Shown here: positions 1-12,200 of the stretch, in pieces
Numbering within the stretch: the stretch's first letter is position 1
How the letters are laid out: each line of letters starts with the position of its first letter
DNA from: Myxocyprinus asiaticus
Lineage: Eukaryota > Chordata > Actinopteri > Cypriniformes > Catostomidae
DNA: 64,000 bases
Assembly: GCF_019703515.2 (NCBI RefSeq)
Contig: NC_059348.1
Location: 23,298,156 to 23,362,155, forward strand
Direction of reading: 5' to 3'
Program-made: the position numbers and the translations under genes
Notes under the pieces: model-generated
Told to the model about the DNA's origin: nothing
What the model saw: the letters and a program-made list of their open reading frames with translations, nothing else
The model's database searches: none

Positions 1-88
1 TCTGTCTGCCCCCTGTGACCCTCACACAACAGAGCAGGACTTAACATCCAGCCCTGTGTTTTTGATCCCACCAGATGGCAACCAATAA
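1..88 (+). CDS. Possible C-terminal end of an unidentified gene
   Basis: Reading from base 2, 28 codons stay open to a TAA at 86-88, ending in the residues FLIPPDGNQ. An AATAAA overlaps the stop (84-89). A polypyrimidine-like stretch followed by CAG occurs at 59-73, so part of this could equally be intronic. The frame is cut by the window edge and I do not recognise the protein. It is listed only because the composition (Pro/Ser/Asp rich, no low-complexity) and abrupt stop look coding-like. It could easily be chance. Confidence 0.18.
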   Translation, partial: LSAPCDPHTTEQDLTSSPVFLIPPDGNQ

Positions 89-293
89 ACATGTCCCTAA
101 AAAGACTCGACTTTCTTGGTGAGAGTAGGTGGGGGAGGAAGTGTCATGCTAGGGAACTAAAGCACGTGGGGAATGCAGAGTCTGACAGACGGGCACCCTA
201 CTTGGCTTGCATAGCCTTCAAAATATAATACAGCAACCATTTTTCTCCTCCACATATCCAATTTGGTTTTAATAATAACCCCTTTTTCACTAC

Positions 294-980
294 GACCCCG
301 TTTGCACCTGGTATTAAGATGTGTTTTGGGTGATCCGATCACATGTGGTCAGGTGAGACACATCGCTATTTACACCTAGTCACTAAATGTGCCTCCTGTG
401 ACCACTTGTGTTCGGATTTCAAGAGGAGGGTCTGGGTTTAATGACGACATACAAAAAAACTCAAGACAAAAAACAAAACAAAAACGCACAGGCTTTTCTC
501 CCAGATGCAGCTGAAACTGAATCTAAGCACAAACGCAACAAATCTCCATTATTTTAGTGTAGTACATGTATTGAAGAAGCTTAAGATGTTCGCGCTTCTC
601 ATTTCTGTCTTTGCACGTTGATATCGGACAAAATCCATTACGTTCTCGCACTTGTGTATGCATGCGCTTTTTCAAATTTTCCAATCGGACGGTTATTTCC
701 TTTTGAACCACTCATAACCAGCAAAGTTTAAACTCTTGTGTTAGCACAGCGGTTGACTGACAGGTGATGGGTGGCACTTCGCTGCTGCAGGGACGCATTC
801 AGGACCGATTCGTGTTTACACCTCAAATGTGTTGTAGTTACATGCATTTTTGACCACATTCGTGTGTGTTTTTTGTGATCCGATCACAAAATGTTTCAGA
901 CCCCATTTAGACCTGTATTTAACACTGACATGTGATCGGATCACCCAAAATGCATATTAATACCAGAAGTAAACGGGGTT
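294..980. mobile_element. Inverted-repeat non-autonomous DNA transposon (~690 bp)
   Basis: The first ~55 bases (ACCCCGTTTGCACCTGGTAT... onward, through GGTGATCCGATCACATG) recur as an imperfect reverse complement at about 925-980 (CATGTGATCGGATCACCC ... AAACGGGGTT). Interior segments beginning TTTACACCT are also mirrored. No transposase is encoded, so this is a MITE/foldback-like element. I cannot assign a superfamily from the ends alone. Confidence 0.6.
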
Positions 981-1405
981 TATAAATCTTGACATCATGA
1001 TTTCAAGCTCGATTTCACTTCCAAGCACCATCTAGCGCCTTGCACATGCATCAAGCACTAGCAAGTGTAATTGAGCTTGAAATCATGATCGTGCCAATTG
1101 ACTGCAATGGCAAGATGTAGGCTACAATGAAAAGTTACATTTTTGTCTAATCTCACCCAAAATCCATTTGATCGCTTCAGAAGGCATGGATTTAGCCACT
1201 GAAGTCTTGAGTACTTTTATGCTGCCTTTGTGCTTTCTGGATCTTTAAAGTTTTAGTCATTATTCACTTGCTTCATCTCACATACGCAGAGCTGAGATAT
1301 TCTTAATTTGTGTTTTGCAAAAGAAAGAAAGTCATACTCATCTGGGATGGCATTAGGGTAAATGCATGAAAGAATTGCCATTTTTGTGTGAACTACTCCT
1401 TTAAA
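981..1405. repeat. Fragment of palindromic repeat family 1
   Basis: This stretch carries the central block (CATGATTTCAAGCTCGATT ... GAGCTTGAAATCATGATC) and the right arm (TTTATGCTGCCTTTGTGC, AAAGAAAGTCATACTCATCT, GTGAACTACTCCTTTAAAG) of the family seen complete at 12920-13524 and 49729-50365. The left arm is absent. It abuts the inverted-repeat element to its left directly. Confidence 0.6.
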
Positions 1406-2249
1406 GGGCAAGTTCACCCCCTGGATTTGATTTTTTGGGGCATTTTTACCTTTGAGGACATTTCATGGTTAATTATCAATTTATTAATACAGTTTCTCAA
1501 GATTAAGAATTTACTACCTCTTACCCTAACATTTAAATCAATCAACTCTTATTTTGTGCCATAATATGTATAGTCTAACTAGGAGTAAAATAGAATACTA
1601 AGAACTATCAGATGTTACAGATAAACAATATCACAGAAGAATTTATTACAAGGGCATTTTTGCCCTGCTATTTTGAATTTCAGGGGCATTTTGGTCGCAT
1701 TATTTCCTTAATTCCCCTTAATTTCAGAACATATCTGCACCTGATATTCAGGAATCAGGTCAGAGATTGCAGCTAACAGTTCAAGAAACAAAACCAGACC
1801 AGCGGCAATCATTAAGAAACTAAACCAACTGAGACAAACCCAGTGTATGATTCATGTGACCTGATAATGCCACGAGAAAATAATCAATTAATTGATAACT
1901 TGATGAAATCCTCAAGATACTGAAACATTGACACTGGAGGCAACCAGTTTGTTCCTTTAGGCAGGGCCATAGTTAGTGGGGTGAAAGGTGGTAACGATTC
2001 TAGGGGCCCACGGGTCCAGGTGGGCCCCACAACAAATTCTTATCTGTATATTTTTAATAGGAAAGGAGCCCAGAGCAATATACAGTAGTCAGGGGGCCCA
2101 GAATACCTTGCTAAGGTCCTGCCTATAGGCCTATTACTAATGTGAAACGTTTGCTAAATGCTGGAAACCCTACAACTGCTCGGAAATAAACCGTTAGCAG
2201 TCAAGCTAAAACGAATGTTAAAGCTGCAAACAAGGAACTGCTTCCCAAA

Positions 2250-3560
2250 CTCTAGGGGTGTTCAAGCAGGGCAATCTGTGTGGATATCAGCGAGCTGCTC
2301 CTTCAGACGTGTCACACCGCAGCCATGATGCGCTGCTGGCCTCCATATGGTACTGACACGTTCACATCCACTCCACCAGAAACAAGAGAACAACATCTTT
2401 TCAACTGCAAAACCGACATTTCACCATCTCGATAGAACCATTTGTGGGAAACTCAATCGAGCCAGGCCCTCTATATTTGTGAAGGGAAATAGCCATTTGA
2501 TTGCGCTAGCTTATTAGCTACCAGCACTAAATCAATGCGGTTCATTTACTGCATCGCGTGCATACGACACTTTGGCAAAGTTGTGCTCGTGAGAAAAACT
2601 CGAAGCCCCTGTCACGCGCCGCACAAACTTGTACTAACGTCCGCGTGATGAGATTTTAAATGGTCACAAACGCTTTAAAACGAGCCGAAACAAGCGATTA
2701 ACAGTGCATAAAGCGTGCAAACCTAAACCGGACCGCCATTACGGGGGCACAAAACTACCCCTCAGTGTGTATGCCGTCCAAATTCCTGAGGACTCCCAGA
2801 AACCAAAGCAAGATGATTGTGTGAAATTAGAAAAAGCGAAGAGCTAGTGGAATGACGCGCAAACAATAATCGGGCTATTGTGGCAAATAGTGAAAATAAT
2901 TAGTGAGTAGTTAAAAGCTTTCAAGAAGGAGAGAGTGTTTAATACGTGACTTAACAGCAACATAAGACACCTCATGAGTATCAATCTAGGCCCACTTGGC
3001 CCCTGCCGATTAACTGTTTAAAAAGCGGCTATCATAGTTAGCATAGGCAATAGGATTACTCACCCCGCACCGCAGGCAAACGGGAAAACTTGAGGGCAAG
3101 ACTTCGTCAACGTGTTTCTTGAAAGTTTGTTTTTAAATCTGTGACTTTACGAACACCGGGCGTCTTCGTTTCCACGGAGATATTCGGGTTAATCAAGTAA
3201 GAAGTGTTGGCTAGCAGCTGACACTTTAGGTTTAAATCCCACGTAGCGTGCAAAAATCAAGAAAAGTGATTGTATGGGGAGGAAAAAAAGAATAAATACA
3301 GCTTTCAGACGTTACTGCTGACAGAGTGGATGCCCCCAGAACAAGCCTCTCGACTGGAGGTCCATGATTAAGGCGCGGATGGTGACGGATTGCCAGTAAG
3401 TTGATCACACTCGAGTTATTAAACGCGATTAGAAGAGAGCCATGTTGCTACCGCGCTACTCCCCTTGAGCCCGCAGAACCGGACGGAGTGCTCCCCGAGC
3501 CGCGTGGGTACTTCCGGGTTAATCGACCTGAGCTCTGCAGGGTCATTCGCCAAGGGTAGA
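2250..3560 (-). promoter_or_regulatory. CpG-richer stretch, candidate promoter and 5' untranslated exon (minus strand)
   Basis: CpG dinucleotides are much denser here than in the surrounding AT-rich DNA. On the minus strand there is an ETS-type site, CCGGAAGT (about 3510-3517). It is followed by GC-rich sequence and, after roughly 450 bases, a strong splice donor (GCGGG|GTGAGTAA, exon end 3064). That layout fits a housekeeping promoter with a non-coding first exon. No convincing coding exon follows within the window, so the gene would lie to the left. Alternative: simply a CpG-rich repeat. Confidence 0.3.
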
Positions 3561-3894
3561 AATAGGGGGTACATAATAAAAGTCTCCTGTGTGCTTCAGA
3601 TGAGAGAAATTTAATATTCGGATAAATCTCAAGAACATGTCCGGATCATGATTTTTATGATAAATACAAAAATTTTATTTTACCCTTGTGTGTCAATTTA
3701 AAAAAGTTACTCAGAGGTCCTAAGAGCACAAAAATATAAAAAAAAATAATAAAAAAAAATAAATGCCATAAAAATATTAGATATGAATATTATTTTCAAC
3801 TTTCAATTAGTAATGATCATAACTACCAAATATTCATTCATTTTCAGGATTTTAACTCTTTAAATGCCAGTTTGTTTACATAATGCTACTGTTG

Positions 3895-3899
<5 letters not shown>

Positions 3900-3939
<40 letters not shown>
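3900..3939. repeat. (AC)n microsatellite
   Basis: About 20 uninterrupted CA dinucleotides, followed by a looser CA-rich tail up to about 3997. Confidence 0.95.
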
Positions 3940-3940
<1 letters not shown>

Positions 3941-4381
3941 TTTCTCAATACACACATACAAAGCACACTCTGACATCCATACCAACACACCCACACAATT
4001 TTAGCTGCATCATTTATTCAGCTGGCCTGCAGTGCTCTATAATACAGCAACAGAAAATAGGAAAAAAGCATGTATTTGCTCCATAGGCTAAACATGAGAA
4101 AAATTGCACCATCTGGTGGAAAATATTAAAAAATGTAATTTTGAAGCCAGGGCTCTGGAATGAAAGTATGATATCATAGAATTCATGATTTTATGCTTTA
4201 ATGGCACTGGGATCAAATATTGCCATTTTAATGTGTTTCAATGGGGACATTTTTGTCCTTAAGGTCCTGAGTGTAACTATTTTGTGTACACAGTGTATTA
4301 TAGATGTGTTATAGGAACTGAGGTTGAAATATTAAAATTCCCCCAAAAATACACACTTTTGGCAAAACTGATGTTATCTGA

Positions 4382-4575
4382 AGCGATCCAATCAGTTTTG
4401 GGTAAGAACAGACCAAAACGTATCTCCTTTTTTAACTGTAAATCTTGACATCAGCAGTCTCCTTGGTGATCGTGATTTCAAGTTTGATTACACTTCTTAT
4501 AGCTCCATCTAGCACTCTGCGCATGCGTCATGCACTAGGAAGCGTAATCGAGCTTGAAATCATGATCACAGCTGT
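4382..4575. repeat. Central fragment of palindromic repeat family 1
   Basis: It contains GAAGCGATCCAATCAGTTTTG, AAATCTTGACATCAGCAGTC and the mirrored GATTTCAAG / CTTGAAATCATGATCA blocks that are also present at 981-1140 and 49955-50100. Neither terminal arm is present. Confidence 0.5.
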
Positions 4576-4679
4576 TCTTTTTGTGAGTATATTCACTGTC
4601 AAAATGAATATATTATCTGCTGTATTATTTTGTTTTCTCCAGGTGGCGTGAACCAGCGCATCGAGGCTTCAAATGGCAC

Positions 4680-5290
4680 GTTATGGTGAACTGCTTCTGT
4701 GTTCTTGAGTTTGGGTTCTGTCAAGGCAACTGCAAGCTCACAGAGCGGTGGAACAAAGGGCAAGGATCCCTCCCGTCCATGCACTTGTGGATCTATGATC
4801 TCGCCGAAGGATTCCCACCCGCTGTGTATCGCCTGTCTGGGGGTCAGGCATGCGCAGGCCACACTCGCTAATCCTAAGCGTTGCCCGCATTGTTCCCGTT
4901 TCGTATGGAGAGTTTTGGAAAGGAGGGTGCGGGTCGCGGTGTCAAATAATGAGGATCCCTATTTTACTCCGCCACCAGCGGAGAAAGACCCCCCACCCCA
5001 GCTGCAAGTTGATTGGGTGGGTGTACACTGGACACTACAAGTCGGTTGACGGTCTGCTTCGAACTGCATATCTGCAATACGGGAATTGGCTATATCCCAT
5101 AGTAAGATACTGAACGAATGTTAGAAAGAGAACTTTAGGTTACTCACGTAACTCCGGTTCTCTGATAACAGGAGTGAGGTATCTCACCACACTTCCCTCC
5201 ATGCAGTTGCACAGAGAAGAGATATGCAGAGAATGAATTAGGCAACTATGACAATGGTTTATATAGGGAGGTGGGACTCCCTCATCACTG
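4680..5290 (+). mobile_element. Retroelement fragment, probably DIRS-like (gag Cys-rich module plus terminal sequence)
   Basis: The frame at 4699-5049 encodes a short Cys/His module of the form CxC-x(10)-HxLC-x2-CLG-x2-HA-x(8)-RC-x2-C (CTCG..., LCIACLGVRHAQA, RCPHC). I associate this spacing with the gag-like ORF1 of fish DIRS1/tyrosine-recombinase retroelements. It is followed at 5135-5200 by GTTACTCACGTAACTCCGG and GATAACAGGAGTGAGGTATC, resembling terminal sequence of such elements. No reverse transcriptase or recombinase remains. A Gypsy-type origin is the alternative. Confidence 0.45.
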
Positions 5291-8242
5291 CTGTGATTGG
5301 TATGTCAACTGACAGACTGGGTGTTACATGAGTAACATAAATATTTAAAACATCGACAGAGAAAAGCCAAGGTATCTATACAATACACGTTAATATTAGT
5401 ATTGTCATGGTACAACAAATCAGTCATTTAAGACAACCAAAGGTGGTTTGATAATTAATTTGTTTATAACTAATCACTTCACTGGAGAACTGCATTGCTG
5501 ACCAGGTGGAGAGAGGATAATATTAGAGTTAACATTATCTGTTCGAACGGTTAGAACAAAGTTACAAAGAAACTGCTTCCCTTACTCTTAATCTGGTGTT
5601 TTGAATAATTATAAAAAAAAAATCACTTGTAAATTTGTGTGTTTCAGATAAGTTGAGTTATTTTTCCGGGGTTAAGGGGTGTCCAATTTGTTTCAGTAAG
5701 GTTATAAACATGAACGCTCTGAAGAGGTTTTGTTGCTAAGTAGATTTATAAGTTAATTATCAGTAGTAAACCATAATTTCAAGTTAATGTCAACCTTATG
5801 TGAAACTGCTGCCTGAGTTTTTGTTCTTGCTTCAGAAGACAAAGTGCATGCACAGTACATTGCATGAATGCACGTGCTAGAGGTAAACAGGAACATTTTC
5901 ATAGTTTTTAGTTTTATAGTTTTTTTACCTTTAAAATGTCCCAAAATTTCTCAGTTCTGACAAAATAAACTTCTGTCCAACTTCCTAATTTTATGACATA
6001 GTTGTGTACAAAAGAAACATAAGCGCATGGTATAGCCTAAAATATACATCTGAAACATAAATGTAATATTCATGAGAGGGCACATGACTAAATACAGTAA
6101 TGTATACAATGCCATTCAAAAACTATCGATGGGAGAATGGTGCCTCAGGTTTTTCCTGCCAGGATACTCAGCCTTACAGGCTCCATATGGTTAGGATTAG
6201 GGTGGGGTTAGTGCATCTGCTGCTTGCCAGGAACAAACAGAGGCACCTTTTTACAATGGGCTCTAAAATTACATTTAAAGACAAGACTTGAGTTGAATTT
6301 ATTTCTATCCCTTTTTCTCTCTCCCTTTCTTGGACATTATTCATAGATTTCACATGACATTAAAATAAAACAATTCATATTGTCAGTAGTGATGAAGCAT
6401 ACAGTAGCTATTTGGCTTTGTAAGGCAGTGTTTTATGTTAATGCTAAACAACAAACACATTTGACCTGTAATATCTTTATTAATATTTTCATTATTTTCA
6501 TATGGTAAAGGCTTTGAAGAAGTTACCAGTGTGGGAGAAATGTATTAAAGTATCACCATTGAAAGTGATACTTACTAACAGAGGCGGACTGGAAATCTGG
6601 AGAAGCTGGATTTTTCCCGGTGGGCCAGCCACGAAACAGGGCCGTGATATGCCAAAGGGGGCCACGATAGGCTTAAAAGAGCCACGAAACATTGCTGCAG
6701 TATGTCAAAGGGGGCCATGATATGCAGAAGGGGACAGATAAATGCTAGTGGGACACATACTCACCCCCCCCCACCCCTGGTCGACAACTTCACATCAAAC
6801 CCCCACCCCCCCCCACTCCCACTGGTCGACAAAATTTCTCCAGGGCCAGTTTTCTTTCCCAGTCCATCCCTGCTTACTACAGTTCAGCACTATTTTACAT
6901 TGAGTGGAAAGTTTTTATTATGCCTTTTAAAAACCATTGACGGATTAGTTGGTTATTGGCCTGTTTTCCCACCTTAGTTATCGTATCGGCAGAACCCACT
7001 ATCGGTCGACCTCTAGCATAAATGATAAGATCATTTTTATTTTGGGGTTAACTATCATTTTAAGTTAGGCATAATGCCTAATTAAGCACATTACAACTGT
7101 CCCGGGTTAGTGATACAACTGTACCTGGTATGGTGACATGGTGACCTGGTATGTTGTAACAAAAGCACTCCTTGTCTTCAAACACCAGTAGTAGAAAACA
7201 GGAACAATGTGTGTAGGTTTTTTGGCATTTATTTTGTTTGTAGACAGATAAAGGTATCTCATGTGAAAAAATGGCATGTTTATTCTGCTCTAGATTTGTA
7301 CAGTACAGCAAAAAGTGTTACTGCTGTACTCGGCCTACCCTACCCCAGAGACTATTTAAACAGATGGGTCCACTTCTATTAAAATGAATGGGAGAAAATT
7401 GAACAGCCAAAGGTCAACGGATGTAGAAAGGAAGTCCCGCCTTACATGTAAAAGAGCTAATAACTTTTTAGATCCAGACACTGCCTGTCAATCAACTCAA
7501 GAATGTGTACACGCATTAGCTATACTAGCTGGGGAAATTTTATTTGTTAGCATAATCTAAGGTAAAGAAGACTATTTGTGATACCAGTTTTGTACGATTT
7601 TACTGCTGATTTGAAATATGTTCCTTGATCGTAATCTTGACCAGCTGTTTTAGAGATTTCAGTCTTTCCCAATTCAAGTAGATAGGAGCTGCACTTGTAT
7701 GCCACTTGTTTACCTAGAAAAATAGCTCCCCATGAGCATTCCAAAGATGGCCGCTGAGTGAACTGACTTGCTAAAAAGACATTGACCTTACTTTATGGAT
7801 AAACCAAGGCTTGGTTAAAGATTTTTAAAATGCATTTTAAAAACAAGCTTTACAAACACTGTACCCTGTATTTAGGAGAGAGGAGAATTTGAGAGTATTA
7901 AGTATTAAGCATTTTGGAAACACTTTACAACAAGGTTCCATTCGTTAAGTAAGAAATAACTGACAACGGACCATTGAATTATAGAAAATATAATGCACAC
8001 CCCGAGGTGGTAAATCTGCCACGACACTAGCAGAATTAGTTTTCAATAATAACATGGGCCGGAGTCAAATATTCTGATTATACCATGGTTAGCAAACCTT
8101 AAGACATTTTCTTCCCTAAAACGCTCTTGACAGTGGAACTGCTCTCTTCTGCCACAAATTCAGCGTCTAACTTTGAGACAGCCAGAGCCTTCATTAGTAG
8201 TTCGAAAATGTCACCTTAGAAGTAGCAACGGAGAATGCAAGA

Positions 8243-8282
<40 letters not shown>

Positions 8283-9150
8283 TTGTGTGTCTATCTATCT
8301 GTAACCTTCAAATGTAATTTTTTTTAAATTAGTGAAACTTTCTGACAAGGCTTTGTCAAGCCAACATCAAGTTTTATCTTGACAAACTTTATCTATCTAG
8401 TTTATTCTGCAACTGAAAGTGTCCAATAATACAGGGTTACCGAAATAAAGTGACATTTTTGGTTGTTGAGGTACCAAACATATTATAATGGCTTCTTAAA
8501 AATGAACATTTCTAAGCCATTGGCATATTTGACAAAGAAAATATCCCAACTGGTTGATGAGATAACAACGAAAGGGGGAAATCCATATTTGTCAACCAAA
8601 TTATATTAATAATGACTTTTCCTAAGCACCTCAGGGTTAACTCTCCAAAATTTGTCTCGAACTTTCTGCTGCACTAGCACTAAATCACCATTTTCCAATC
8701 TGACAGCTTAGGAAAGGGGAATTGGTAATGGCATTTAAGAGACATTGAGCAAATGTCCCATGAGATAATATTGCTACTGCTTTGAGATTTGGCTGTTGAA
8801 ACTCTGCATTAGTTATAGCAGATCTAAAATCTAACAAATCTATACAATGAACTGCAAGAAACCTGTCTGTTTTACTGATCAGAGCATGACTGATTCCAAG
8901 ATAGCTATGGGAAATCATATACTTCTCAACTTTCCATATGGATTGCATAGCTCTTCCAAAGCAACCAAATATATATCCTTACAGTAGTTTGTCATAAACT
9001 GTTAAACCCTTGTAAATAATAATTTGGAAATCGTACCTTTTAGTGCCCTGCATTTGCCTGGCTGTAATTATGAAACACATTCGCACATGGTTTTGAGAAA
9101 AAAAATTGTTGTAATAAAACAAAGTGGAAACCAGTATTGTAGTACTTGTG
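5291..9150. other. Intergenic DNA with repeat debris, no gene seen
   Basis: No exon-like frame with splice sites was found on either strand. At 6575-6740 there is a repeat with GAGGCGGACTGGAAAT and GGTGGGCCAG, containing two imperfect copies of a CCACGAAACA ... GTGATATGCCAAAGGGGG unit. Pyrimidine/C-rich stretches follow at 6765-6815. The rest is AT-rich and unremarkable. Confidence 0.5.
8245..8279. repeat. (GT)n microsatellite
   Basis: About 17 GT dinucleotides, then GCGTTTGTGTGTC and a short TCTA run. Confidence 0.95.
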
Positions 9151-9154
9151 GAAC

Positions 9155-9160
9155 TTTAAT
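9155..9160 (-). terminator. Candidate transferrin polyadenylation signal (ATTAAA)
   Basis: ATTAAA on the minus strand lies about 140 bases past the transferrin stop codon (9298-9300). I see no AATAAA on that strand closer to the stop. Assignment rests on position only. Confidence 0.35.
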
Positions 9161-9297
9161 ATATGGAGTTCATAATTAGATACCTGTTTGTAATGACACT
9201 ACAGCAACATAATAACATTTTGTTGATATTTTCTTTCATACTGGAAATCTAGTTGTTCTGAGATGTAGTTTCATAGTCAGGGGAAACATGTCAGGAC

Positions 9298-12200
9298 TCA
9301 TTGCTCTACTTTGCAGTTATCTAAAGTGCATGCCTTCAGCAGGTCTGTAAAGAAAAACATGTGAAAAACATATGAATCAATCATTGTGTGATTATTCATT
9401 AAAATATGCTTGGAAATGTATTATATTTGTTTCATAAAAGTCAAATGCAACAAGCCATGGTTACAAAAAATGTTTCACTGCAACTGAGGCTTCCGAAGCA
9501 TTTAGATCTATATGAAACGAATTTGGACTTATAACAAGATCTCCAAACGTGCTTTTGACTATGAATTTACCAGACATTCTTGGAAATTAATTGATGACTA
9601 AAACCGAAATAGACCTCATTCTATACCTGGTTCACGCTGGTCAGTCTCGTAGTTCTTTTCAATTATGTTTATGTACTTTTTAGTCAGGAATTCCTCAGTG
9701 GATTTTTTAATCTCTTGAAGGCATTTAGTGGAATCTGAGAAAAGAAGGTTTCTACCACCTTCTGACTTGAACAGGGGGTAACCATTGGCCTAAAATACAA
9801 GAGAGAGATAGAGAGTTAAAACCTTAGATCAAGTAATTAGATAATCTAGACATAATTATGGTTAAGAACCTAGGACCATATTAGAGAAGCATTGCCTGTT
9901 TCAAAAAAATTCATGTAGGACTAACACTGTAAAATGGCATTTGATCTAAAAACACAAAAGTTGCTGATTTAAATATAGGTAGGGACTGTGAACCTACTGT
10001 ACATTATTATCATTTTGCCAATTATTTGGTAATGAGCTGCAATAGATTAACCCACCACAGTTTAATTTGCAGAGATATGAATAAATGACCAGTTGGCTGG
10101 TTGATGCTTTCCCTCTAACATCTAATCTGTGATTGAAGGCAAAACTACAGGAAAATATGCACAGAATAGCAGTGAACTCACTTCAGCATCTTTCAGGAGG
10201 GACACCACATCATCACGAACATCGTCCCGCGTCACCACAGCATGAGCTGGCACAAGGGCAAGGTTACATTTTTCAAAATCAGAGATTTTTTCTGTTTTAT
10301 CTGGTGACTCTGGACAGATAAGTTCAAAATCATCTGACAACAGATCCTTAGCCCAAGCTGGTCCTTTACCTAAGCAGGTATAACAGTGAGAGAGGGAATA
10401 TTAGTTAAACTGGACCAGAAGAAACATCATATTTTAACTGTGGGACAGAATGAACTCAATCAGTTTAAACCGCACTAACCATCTGTGTAATCCGGAACAA
10501 TAGTGTGCTTGATAAAAGCTACTTCACCCGCATTTTCCGCAAGACACCTACAAAGGAAGTGAGATTTACAAAAGCAAAAGTAAAGACAAAGTCAGCAGCA
10601 AATGATCATAATGTGCATTATATTATGGAGTGGAGTCAGCATACAAATTCAAAGAGGACATTTCCATTTCCATTGTGTGTGACTAACTGCTGTCCAGTAC
10701 CTGAAAGCCCCATCATAACCATAATACATCTCGCCAGCAGAGGCTTTGCACTTGCTCTCGTCTCCCACTGCCTTTCCACTGCCCTTACATAGCTCACACA
10801 TGTTTGAAGAAGGATCAGCACCAGGAGCACAGCCCTTGCTGAAGAAATCATCTGAGAAATTAAGATAAAACTCGTTATTTATAAGAGAAGGAACAAAGAA
10901 ATTGTGCATGACAAAGGTGTTGATCGTCATGATTTTGTATACCAAATCAAGGCACATATCATTTCATCTTTGTTTCCTCTGTGTTTGGATGGACTTTACC
11001 AAAGCATGTTTAAATTTGATTTTGTTTTGTTTTTTGCCATTTTTGCTCACTGAGATTTTTTTAAAACATGGAGCAAACTCCACCAACAGGAATTATGTTG
11101 GTAATGCATAACCAGAAGTTCATCCACAAAGAAATGTTGTCCCAACTCAAAAGAGGAGGATTTAGACCAGTGGTTCTTAAATAGGAGGCCTCAGCAAACT
11201 TAAAATGGGGCCTCAAGATGACTTCAAATGGTCTAAAAGATGTACAATTTGTAAACTGACAAATATTCCTTAGTCAGCTCCCTTCTCTGACACTTTTTGG
11301 TGAAGAACATGCAGTTCTTAAAACTTCTGGAATCACAAAATTAAAAACATAAAATATTAAGGTGCATTGCCTGTACTGGAGATGGACTGACTGTCCCATA
11401 CATCAAGGTTGTGCATCAAGCTTGAATTGCTCCGATGGTAGGAACATTCTTTTTTATGCAGTTTATGTACGGGTCATTGACATGATTAATTGCATAATTT
11501 AACACATTATTTTTCATATAATTAATCGCACTAAATTAACGCATTAAATCGATAGCCCTACTATGAACATGTTTTAATGAAATGTGAATTTAATGAATTA
11601 ACCAGCTGTGATTGCAAACTCACTTCTGTGCACATAATACTCACAGAGGTTACAGTTTTGTTTTGTTAAGCAGATAACTGCTTTTGGTACTTTCCAACCA
11701 GCATTGCGGTCCAGGCCAGTGTGGCAGGACTTCTTCCCTTTCAGATTTTTCCAGGTCACACCTGAACCCTTATGCACCACGGCCACAACATAATAGGATG
11801 AAGCACCTGTGCACATCACAGAAAAAAAGTTTATGACAGGGTAGGCATATACACTGAAGGGCTTAGCAGATCAATAACTGAGGCAGAAAATTAATCAAAA
11901 GATGCAGTACAGTGCTTCACAAGCACTTACAGAATGAAAGTAATACTTACCATTGATTTGTGCCCCGAGACAATTTGCTGAAAGGGAGTGGATATAGTTT
12001 TAAGTTTCACTGTCAAACATATACATTCTGACTGTAAATATGCATATAACAAAGACAATGGGCAATCTGAGGTGGTAGACATGGACGGATCATGATGTCA
12101 GCATATCCTGAGCATGCTTACACATCAGTGCATACACTGAAAGCGATAAGATCATGATCCCTTTAGGCCCATGGGCATGTTAATAAAATAAATTGTTTGT

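Noticed and set aside
2312..2419. 35-codon minus-strand frame (starts MSVLQLKRCC) in the CpG-rich stretch
   Set aside because: Too short, with no convincing splice sites on either side and no recognised protein. Mentioned only as part of the candidate promoter region.
4599..4862. Minus-strand frame opposite the gag-like module
   Set aside because: The Cys/His pattern is on the plus strand; the minus frame has no recognisable features.
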